From positions 1 through 15,373 of the forward strand of contig JAEDFO010000055.1 in NCBI GenBank assembly GCA_016292745.1: 15,373 nucleotides of DNA, in the 5' to 3' direction. Both the position numbers and the translations under genes were made by a program. Below the pieces are notes generated by a model, which searched no databases, was not told the origin of the DNA, and saw nothing but the letters and a program-made list of their open reading frames with translations. Numbering within the stretch: position 1 is the first letter of the stretch; each line of letters begins with the position of its first letter. Source of the DNA: Muribaculaceae bacterium. Its GTDB lineage: Bacteria; Bacteroidota; Bacteroidia; Bacteroidales; Muribaculaceae. Shown here in pieces: positions 7,779-14,108 of this stretch.

Positions 7779-7850
7779 CAAATTTCACAAAAAAGTACAA
7801 AAAACTATCAATTATTGCACCAAAGCAACTTTTTTCCGCTTCACAGCCCT

Positions 7851-8009
7851 CTATTTTCCCAAAGGACGCACCGAAAGGTTATCAAAGCACACCATATTCC
7901 GGTCGCTGCCAAGGCCCCACAGTCCTTGCGGACACTCACCATTCGCAGGCAATGTTGCCACCACAACACCTGCAAATCGAGCGATTTTAACGCCTATAGC
8001 GTAACAAAA
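7851..8009 (-). pseudogene. Relic: C-terminal end of a lectin-like secreted protein
   Basis: The minus strand reads open from 8009 to a TAG at 7851-7853, about 52 codons, with an in-frame TAG just upstream (8010-8012) and no plausible start. The peptide is protein-like: GVKIARFAG, VVVATLPANGECPQ, then GLWGLGSDRNMVCFDNLSV and RPLGK. The GL-GLGS...FDNLSVRP ending is typical of concanavalin/LamG-like C-terminal domains of Bacteroidetes glycosidases and related secreted proteins. The stretch is also more GC-rich than the AT-rich DNA on both sides. The rest of the gene is gone, so this is the decayed tail of a lost gene, perhaps cut when the pilus locus arrived. The parent family is not certain. 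Confidence 0.5.
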
Positions 8010-8012
8010 CTA

Positions 8013-8282
8013 TAACAAAACGCCGTCTGCCTCGACTGTTAACAATTATTAACCTTAAATGGTTTTGATTATGTTTTTTATTTAATTTGCTATATATTAT
8101 TTTTGTAAGGTTTTCTTTTACATTTCTTATGATATCATGGTTTGTTGCCCTGAGAAATGATAATTTTGCTTTAACGCCGCATTATTTTCAATCGCTAACG
8201 CTAAAGTTTGTAAACAAAGAGAGAGTGAAACTGTGAAATCAGAAAGGAAATAAAATAGTAAACGAACATTGGATAGGTAATT
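8013..8282 (+). promoter_or_regulatory. AT-rich leader and promoter region of the pilus operon
   Basis: This 270-nt AT-rich stretch has no gene. Two exact -7 boxes are seen: TATTTTTG at 8098-8105 and TAATTTTG at 8161-8168. The second has a TTTG upstream at 8141-8144, but only 16 nt away, so it is sub-optimal. A perfect 10-bp palindrome ATGATATCAT (8129-8138) lies just above it and could be an operator. The leader from the second box would be about 110 nt and holds a CGCTAA tandem repeat (8193-8204) and TTTGT-AA-ACAAA (8207-8218). No CGAAC repeat of the WYL type and no long flanking inverted repeats were found. Confidence 0.4.
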
Positions 8283-8867
8283 ATGAAGATAAAATTGTGT
8301 GTTGCTCTGCTTATGGCACTTTTTGCCGGAATGTTTGCCTCGGCGCAAAAGGTGGCATTGAAGACTAACCTGCTTTACGATGCAACTGCCACAGTGAATG
8401 CCGGCATTGAAATCGGATTGGCTCCGCGCTGGACGCTCGACATTTCGGGTAACTTCAACGACTGGACCATGTCACACAACCGTAAATGGAAGCACTGGCT
8501 GGTGCAGCCCGAGGCTCGATACTGGTTCTGCGAACGTTTCTCGGGCCATTTCATCGGCATACATGCCCACGGTGGCGAATACAACTTCGGCAACCTGAAA
8601 AACGGAATAAAGTTTCTCGGCTCCGACTTTTCGAAACTCACCGACAACCGCTACCAAGGCTGGTATGTGGGTGGCGGTCTTTCGTATGGCTATGCCTGGA
8701 TTCTGGGAAAGCACTGGAACCTGGAGGCCGAGCTGGGCATTGGATACATCTACACCCGATTCGACAAATACCCATGCGCCGAATGCGGCGAGAAAATCGA
8801 GGAGGATGCCTCGCATCACTATTTCGGTCCCACCAAGTTGGCGCTCAGCATTGTTTACCTTTTCTAA
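8283..8867 (+). CDS. DUF3575 outer-membrane barrel protein of the pilus operon
   Basis: 194 residues, with a signal peptide (1-21, cut near ASA-QK) and alternating amphipathic strands ending in Phe (SIVYLF), as in outer-membrane beta-barrels. The start of the mature protein, KVALKTNLLYDATATVNAGIEIGLAPRWTLD split over residues 23-53, is the hallmark of DUF3575. Such proteins usually open Bacteroidales fimbrial (FimA/Mfa) operons. The exact role is not known; help in pilus assembly or anchoring is inferred from position. A loop at 163-170 (YPCAECGE) has a C165-x2-C168 pair. The next gene starts 12 nt downstream, so the two are cotranscribed. ATG at 8283 is set by the signal peptide. Confidence 0.88.
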   Translation: MKIKLCVALLMALFAGMFASAQKVALKTNLLYDATATVNAGIEIGLAPRWTLDISGNFNDWTMSHNRKWKHWLVQPEARYWFCERFSGHFIGIHAHGGEYNFGNLKNGIKFLGSDFSKLTDNRYQGWYVGGGLSYGYAWILGKHWNLEAELGIGYIYTRFDKYPCAECGEKIEEDASHHYFGPTKLALSIVYLF

Positions 8868-8879
8868 TTCGCTGATACA

Positions 8880-10304
8880 ATGAAACGACTAATATATCTC
8901 CTTATATTATTTATTGTATGTTGGGCCAATGCCGGTGCCCAGCAAGTGATGAACGGTAAAGTGACCATCGATTCGGTGAGCGTGGCAAACAATGGCAGCC
9001 AGCTGTTTCTGTCGATGACGCTCGACGTGTCGAAACTGAAGGTGAAATCGGATGGCGAGGTGCATCTGTCGCCGGTTATCGCCCTCAATGCCGATTCGCT
9101 CTATCTGCCGCAGATTATTCTGGCAGGCCGCGGCCGTCACTACCGCATTCTGCGAAACAACATCACTTTTGGCGAGGGCGAGCTTTACCGCGCCGGAAAG
9201 ACCAAGCGCATCCACTATCGCGCTGTGGTGCCGATGGCCACCTGGATGGAAAATGCCAACCTGGTGCTCAACGAGGATGTGTATGGATGTCTGTGCAAGC
9301 TGAAGGACGACAGCAACGACCTGCTCGCCACTTTCGACTTCTCGCCGAAGACCTATCAGCCGCATCTGGTGTTTGTGGCTCCAAAGGCCGAAGCCCGCAA
9401 GGAGCGCAAGCTGGAAGGACAGGCCTACATCGACTTCCCGGTAGACAAAACCATCATCTACCCCGACTATCGCCGTAACCGTACCGAGCTGGCAAAGATT
9501 CGCGCCACCATCGACTCGGTGCGCCTTGACAACGACATCACCATCAATTCGGTATGGCTGAAGGGTTATGCTTCGCCCGAAAGCCCCTACTCTCACAACC
9601 GCGACTTGGCTATCGGACGTACCGAAGCGCTGAAGCAATACATCCGCAACTATTACCACTTCGATTCACGACTCATAAGCACCGACTACGAACCTGAGGA
9701 CTGGGACGGCCTGCGGCGTTTCGTCGAAACGTGGGATGTGCCTACACGAAATGGCATGCTTGAGATTATCAACAACACCTTGCGCGAGCCCGACAACCGC
9801 GAATGGGTGCTGAAATCGACATATCGCGAGGAGTACCGTTATCTGCTCCACAACGTGTATCCGGGCCTGCGACACACCGACTATCGCATCACCTATACCA
9901 TACGTGGATACAACGATGTGGCCGAAATTCGCGAAGTTCTCGCCAAACGCCCCCAAAACCTGAGCCTAAACGAGTTCTACCTGCTTGCTCAGGAATATGA
10001 GCCCGGAAGCGAGGAATTTGCCGACCTGTTTGAAACTGCAGTGCGAATGTATCCCGACGATGAGATTGCCAATCTGAATGCCGCTAACGTGGCATTGCGT
10101 CGTGGCGAACTCGACCGCGCCAAGCGATACCTCGACAAAGCCGGAAATTCGCGCGAAGCCGTTTATGCCCGAGGCATTTACGAGGTTCTAAACAAGAACT
10201 ACGACAAGGCACTGACACTAATGCAGGAAGCCAGCGACGCCGGTTTGCGTCAGGCCGACAACGCTACTGCCGAAATCGAGTTGCTCAAAGCATCGAACCG
10301 TTAA
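8880..10304 (+). CDS. DUF3868 / OmpA-like / TPR-like envelope protein
   Basis: 474 residues with a signal peptide (about 1-20). Order of parts: DUF3868 (about 22-150, starting QQVMNGKVTIDSVSV), an OmpA-like domain (about 180-285) and a C-terminal helical TPR-like part (about 360-470; LNEFYLLAQEYEPGSEEF, then LNAANVALRRGELDRAKRYL and ARGIYEVLNKNYDKAL). In the OmpA-like part, VWLKGYASPESPYSHNRDLAIGR keeps the NR-L---R arrangement, but the Asp that binds peptidoglycan in OmpA is replaced (GYAS). Such proteins sit with DUF3575 ahead of fimbrillin genes. A periplasmic bridge between the cell wall and pilus assembly is plausible but inferred. A 56-nt AT-rich gap separates it from the major pilin gene. 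Confidence 0.85.
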   Translation: MKRLIYLLILFIVCWANAGAQQVMNGKVTIDSVSVANNGSQLFLSMTLDVSKLKVKSDGEVHLSPVIALNADSLYLPQIILAGRGRHYRILRNNITFGEGELYRAGKTKRIHYRAVVPMATWMENANLVLNEDVYGCLCKLKDDSNDLLATFDFSPKTYQPHLVFVAPKAEARKERKLEGQAYIDFPVDKTIIYPDYRRNRTELAKIRATIDSVRLDNDITINSVWLKGYASPESPYSHNRDLAIGRTEALKQYIRNYYHFDSRLISTDYEPEDWDGLRRFVETWDVPTRNGMLEIINNTLREPDNREWVLKSTYREEYRYLLHNVYPGLRHTDYRITYTIRGYNDVAEIREVLAKRPQNLSLNEFYLLAQEYEPGSEEFADLFETAVRMYPDDEIANLNAANVALRRGELDRAKRYLDKAGNSREAVYARGIYEVLNKNYDKALTLMQEASDAGLRQADNATAEIELLKASNR

Positions 10305-10360
10305 ATTTAGATTCACAAACAATCATTCACCAATTAATTATTAACTAACAACAAATTCTT

Positions 10361-11944
10361 ATGATGAAATTTTCAAAATTGCTTCTTGCATGCTTGGTAG
10401 CATTTGGCATGTGTGCCTGCAGTAGCGAGAAAGAAGATGGACCCGACCAGCCTGAAAACACTTCAGACCTCGTGTATATGAACATCCGTCTTTCAATGCC
10501 TAACACCCGTAGCACTACTGACAGTGAGGGTACCACTAACTCAAATGCTAACCCCGACTTTGAAGTTGGTTTGGATCGTGAAAATGCTGTAACAAGCGTG
10601 CTCATCGCTCTTACCGATGCTGATCTTAAAGTTGCTGCCGCTCAAAAGGTTGAAAATCTTGGTTCAATCTCGGCACAGCAAGTTTATACAGTAACTTTCC
10701 CGGCTACTGACCTTCTGAAAATCACTCCAAATGCTCCGTTGAAAGTTGTTGCATTCTGCAACCCTAACAACGACGTAATTGAAAAAGTTAAAAAGGATGC
10801 CAACATCAAGGATATTGCATACACATCATCAGCTGCTGACGGTGATGAAATCTGGGCTGCAAGCAACTTCTTGATGACTAACGCTGACCTCTCTACTTCA
10901 GTTACTGTTCCTGCTGACTGGAAACCTTACTACTCAGTAAGCAACCCATTCAACCTCGGTACTGTTAACGTAGAGCGTTCTGCTGCTCGTTTCGACTACA
11001 AGACCGTTAAGACTGACAACAAATACCCAATTGTTAACGACAAGACTGGTGCTACTGCTCTCGAGGTTCAGCTCACCGACGTAGCTCTTATCAACGAAAG
11101 CAAGAGCTTCTACTATCTCCGTCGCGTATCTAACACTGGTCTTAACGATGCTTCTGCAGTTGTTGGTGGCACTGAAACAGTTTCAAACTATGTTGTCGAC
11201 ACCGACGCTGCTTCGAAGAATAACTGGACAAAGGCTACTGACTTGACAGGTAATTTCTGGTACAACCTTACTGCTCCTGCTGCTTGGGCATGGACTTCTC
11301 TTTCTGCTATAACAGAGAATGACAACTGGGCTGGCACAGACGGCAACGATGGTTACAAAGTATGGCGCTACGCTTACGAAAACACTATTCCTGCCGGTGT
11401 TTCCAACCAGAAGAACGGTATCACAACAGGTGTTGTATTCAAGGGTAACCTCCTCGTTAAGGATTCATCTATCGATACAAACAAGCCTATCTTCGTATTC
11501 CAGAACGTAGTTTACGGCAACTGGAGCGCTGTAAAGGCTGCAGCCGATGCCAACACCATCCCGGCTCTTACTGTAGCCTACGAAAAGGCTAACGCTCTCG
11601 ATGCTGACGGTCTTGGTGCAGTAGGTCAGTACGGTTTCACTCGTTATATGCCGAAGGATGGCAAATATCCAATGGTTTACTACTACTGGAACCGTCACAA
11701 CGACAACAACGACAACAGCGTTATGGGCATCATGGAATTCTGTGTAGTTCGTAACAACGTTTACAAGCTCGCCGTTACTTCAATCAACAACTTCGGTCAC
11801 CCAGATCCAAGCGTTGACCCAGGTACAGACCCAGATCCAGACCCAGTTGATCCAGACGACCCGGATGAAGAGACCAACGTTTATTTCAACGTATCTGTTA
11901 AGGTATTGCCTTGGGTAGTTCGCGTTAATAACATTGAGTTCTAA
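10361..11944 (+). CDS. mfa1: Mfa1-type major fimbrillin (type V pilin precursor)
   Basis: 527-residue structural pilus subunit exported as a lipoprotein (signal 1-19, lipid cysteine probably C20 in MCACSSE). In type V pilins a trypsin-like protease cuts after an Arg in the pro-region, freeing a groove filled by a neighbour's strand. Here R50 in MPNTRSTT is the obvious candidate, close to R49 of P. gingivalis Mfa1. An Asp/Pro-rich linker (481-504) precedes the last strand VYFNVSVKVLPWVVRVNN, the likely donor or closing strand. Codon choice stands out from its neighbours: GCT, ACT, GTT and CGT instead of GCC, ACC and GTG/CGC, as in very highly expressed genes. Two ATGs in a row (10361, 10364) follow an A-rich leader without a Shine-Dalgarno site. 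The anchor gene follows after 10 nt. Confidence 0.88.
   Translation: MMKFSKLLLACLVAFGMCACSSEKEDGPDQPENTSDLVYMNIRLSMPNTRSTTDSEGTTNSNANPDFEVGLDRENAVTSVLIALTDADLKVAAAQKVENLGSISAQQVYTVTFPATDLLKITPNAPLKVVAFCNPNNDVIEKVKKDANIKDIAYTSSAADGDEIWAASNFLMTNADLSTSVTVPADWKPYYSVSNPFNLGTVNVERSAARFDYKTVKTDNKYPIVNDKTGATALEVQLTDVALINESKSFYYLRRVSNTGLNDASAVVGGTETVSNYVVDTDAASKNNWTKATDLTGNFWYNLTAPAAWAWTSLSAITENDNWAGTDGNDGYKVWRYAYENTIPAGVSNQKNGITTGVVFKGNLLVKDSSIDTNKPIFVFQNVVYGNWSAVKAAADANTIPALTVAYEKANALDADGLGAVGQYGFTRYMPKDGKYPMVYYYWNRHNDNNDNSVMGIMEFCVVRNNVYKLAVTSINNFGHPDPSVDPGTDPDPDPVDPDDPDEETNVYFNVSVKVLPWVVRVNNIEF
11801..11872 (+). repeat. Asp/Pro-coding short repeat in the major pilin
   Basis: About a dozen imperfect copies of a GAY-CCA hexamer encode a DP-rich linker, residues 481-504 (HPDPSVDP, then GTDPDPDPVDPDDPDE). 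It is probably a flexible acidic spacer before the terminal strand. Near-perfect hexamers could change in copy number by slippage, in frame. Confidence 0.7.
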
Positions 11945-11954
11945 TATATTTAGA

Positions 11955-12968
11955 ATGAGAACAAAACGTCAAATATTATCGTTCATGGTTGCGGTGCTTG
12001 CCGCCGCAACCATGTTACCAACAATGACTTCGTGCGACGACAATTTCTTTGAAGACCTCGAGGAATGTCCGCGTGGAGTGAACCTGCGATTCGTTTACGA
12101 CTATAATATGCTCTATGCCAACGCATTCATGTCGCAGGTTGACTGCCTCACGCTTTATATCTACGACAGCGAGGGTAATTTCGTTGAATCGCGCACCGAA
12201 ACCACCGATGTTCTCGCCGACGAGAACTATCGCATGACCATCGACCTGCCCGAAGGCAACTACCATCTGGTGGCTTACGGCGGCCTGGCATGCGAAAAGA
12301 CTTCGTTCTCGCTTATCACACCTCAAACCCGCACCACACTCAGCTCATTGCAAGTGAAGCTCAACCACTCGGGCTATACCTCGGCCCGCCGTCTGCACGA
12401 CCTGTTCTTCGGCTCGCTCGACGTAACCGTGGTGGGCGACATGTATCGCGACTACACCGTCCATATGATGAAGGACACCAACAACATCCGAATCGTGCTC
12501 CAACAGCTCAACGGCAAGGAAGTGTCCGACAAAGACTTTACCATCTCAATCATGGACGACAACACTATGCTGTCGTGCAGCAACAACATCCTCCCCGACC
12601 GCACCATCAGCTACTTCCCCTGGACTCAGGGCCAGGCGGTGGCCGGAACAATGACCAACTACGAGGGCATGGAGCAGGATGTGATTGTGGCATATGCCGA
12701 GCTGTCGACTTCGCGCCTGTGGGGCGGAAACAAACCGCGCCTCGTCATCAAGAACAACGACACCGGCGACGATGTGGTTAACATCCCGCTAATCCAGTAT
12801 CTGCTGCTGCTCAAGAGCGAACTCTATTCCGAAATGGGAAGCCAGGAATTCCTCGACCGCGAATACAACTGGAGCATGGTGTTCTTCCTCGATACAAAGC
12901 ACGAATGGGTTCGCACCCACATCGTTATCAACGACTGGGTGGTGCGCCTTAATGATGTAAACATATAA
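11955..12968 (+). CDS. mfa2: Mfa2/FimB-type pilus anchor lipoprotein
   Basis: 337 residues from the ATG at 11955. The in-frame TTG at 11934 lies inside the pilin gene and is rejected. Lipoprotein signal with lipid cysteine C27 (PTMTSC), then the family signature CDDNFFEDLEECPRGVNL and RFVYDYNMLYANAF with VDCLTLYIYD. Mfa2/FimB proteins hold the pilus base in the outer membrane and stop elongation. No Arg processing site follows the lipid cysteine at the distance seen in the polymerising subunits, as expected for a subunit that stays anchored. The C-terminus NDWVVRLNDVNI resembles the end of the pilin. An 11-bp stem-loop sits 30 nt inside the gene. Codons are ordinary (GCC/ACC-rich), unlike the pilin gene. 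Confidence 0.88.
   Translation: MRTKRQILSFMVAVLAAATMLPTMTSCDDNFFEDLEECPRGVNLRFVYDYNMLYANAFMSQVDCLTLYIYDSEGNFVESRTETTDVLADENYRMTIDLPEGNYHLVAYGGLACEKTSFSLITPQTRTTLSSLQVKLNHSGYTSARRLHDLFFGSLDVTVVGDMYRDYTVHMMKDTNNIRIVLQQLNGKEVSDKDFTISIMDDNTMLSCSNNILPDRTISYFPWTQGQAVAGTMTNYEGMEQDVIVAYAELSTSRLWGGNKPRLVIKNNDTGDDVVNIPLIQYLLLLKSELYSEMGSQEFLDREYNWSMVFFLDTKHEWVRTHIVINDWVVRLNDVNI
11984..12014 (+). promoter_or_regulatory. Perfect 11-bp stem-loop at the start of the anchor gene
   Basis: CATGGTTGCGG (11984-11994) and CCGCAACCATG (12004-12014) are exact reverse complements around a 9-nt loop. The stem is GC-rich. It begins 40 nt after the pilin stop codon and 30 nt into the anchor gene, in its signal-peptide codons. 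No U-run follows, so it is not a simple terminator. It could slow or reduce translation of the anchor, or protect the 3' end of processed pilin mRNA. Confidence 0.55.
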
Positions 12969-13002
12969 AACCCACATATATAAGGAAATATCTGAATAAT
13001 AG

Positions 13003-14097
13003 ATGATTCGCTATTTATTCATTTTATTCACAACGATATCAGCACTGTTGCTTACCTCGTGTCAGAGCGGTAGCGACTCCGATGAGCCACGGCCCGAAGC
13101 CGAGTTCAAGCTCAGCGTTGCACTTGCCGACATGTCGCGCAATGGCATCACCCGCTCGGTCGAGAATTTCTACGACCCCAGCGGCGGCGCCATCTCCGAC
13201 AACGAGAAGATGCAGACACTTCGCATTGTAATCGTGCGCCCCGACGGAACCATCGAGCACAACCGATATATCGATTTCAGCAGCCATCCTTCAATTTGGT
13301 ATGGCCAGGAGCAGTTCAAGGTTGAGCGAGGCGAGGACAAGGAAGTGTATCTGTTTGTCAATGAAAACAGCACAACTTACTATGAATCGACAGGCACCGT
13401 TGCCCTAAGCGACAACAACTTTATTCGCGAAGGCGCCAAATTCCCAACCGACAGAATAAAAAACCTGACGGTGATGACCACCAGCAACGATGACGTGCTC
13501 TCCGGCCCGCTGCCAATGTGCGAGCACCACACCATCAAGGCCGATGCGCTCGGACGCGACACCACTCTGTTCGTCACCCGCGCTGCTACAAAGTTTACCT
13601 ACGTAATCAATAACAACCTCGACAAAACCATCAGCTGGACCGGCCTCACTCTCGACAAAGTGGCCCGAAAAGAATACTATCTGCCCAACAATACCACCTA
13701 CACCTTCACCAAGGACGAAAAGGGCGAGATTATCAGCGGCGTAATTAATGGCTACGAAGTAGCGACCATCCAAAACAACGAGCACTACATATTCGGGCGC
13801 ACTTTCGAGCCAATCGAAGTGGCTAAAGGCGAGGAAAAGGCTCTCCCGTCGTTCTATCTGCTCGAAAGCAAATACAACGACCCTGGAACCGCCTCCGACT
13901 CAAAGCTGAACTACAAGACATCAATCACCCTCGACGGGATTACTCTCGAAAGCAAATACCTGCCCAACCTGAGCCAGCTGCCGAGAAACTCGCATGTGGT
14001 GGTTTACATCACCATTGGTAAAGGTTACGAGATTTCGTGCACCGTCGACGTACGCCCGTATGGCGAAATCATACTCGAACCGGGATTCGGTCAATAG
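13003..14097 (+). CDS. Minor fimbrillin-family lipoprotein (Mfa3/Mfa4-like position)
   Basis: 364 residues. Signal peptide with lipobox LLLTSC (C20). Residues 35-41 (FKLSVAL) and R51 in GITRSV follow, so the lipid cysteine-to-Arg spacing matches that of the major pilin. This suggests it is processed and incorporated into the pilus. Body features typical of fimbrillin-fold proteins are MQTLRIVIVRPDG and EDKEVYLFVNEN, a central AATKFTYVINNN segment, and a final strand ISCTVDVRPYGEI. By position after the anchor gene it corresponds to the accessory or tip subunits of P. gingivalis mfa clusters (Mfa3-Mfa5), but no one-to-one match can be claimed. Gaps are 34 nt upstream and 11 nt downstream, so it is in the same operon. 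Confidence 0.72.
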   Translation: MIRYLFILFTTISALLLTSCQSGSDSDEPRPEAEFKLSVALADMSRNGITRSVENFYDPSGGAISDNEKMQTLRIVIVRPDGTIEHNRYIDFSSHPSIWYGQEQFKVERGEDKEVYLFVNENSTTYYESTGTVALSDNNFIREGAKFPTDRIKNLTVMTTSNDDVLSGPLPMCEHHTIKADALGRDTTLFVTRAATKFTYVINNNLDKTISWTGLTLDKVARKEYYLPNNTTYTFTKDEKGEIISGVINGYEVATIQNNEHYIFGRTFEPIEVAKGEEKALPSFYLLESKYNDPGTASDSKLNYKTSITLDGITLESKYLPNLSQLPRNSHVVVYITIGKGYEISCTVDVRPYGEIILEPGFGQ

Positions 14098-14108
14098 CAT
14101 TTTGAATT

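Noticed and set aside
8013..8282. Phase-variable invertible promoter for the pilus operon
   Set aside because: No pair of long inverted repeats flanks the promoter and no site-specific recombinase gene is in the window.
11934..11954. Upstream start for the anchor lipoprotein
   Set aside because: TTG start inside the pilin gene; the ATG at 11955 begins a normal lipoprotein signal.
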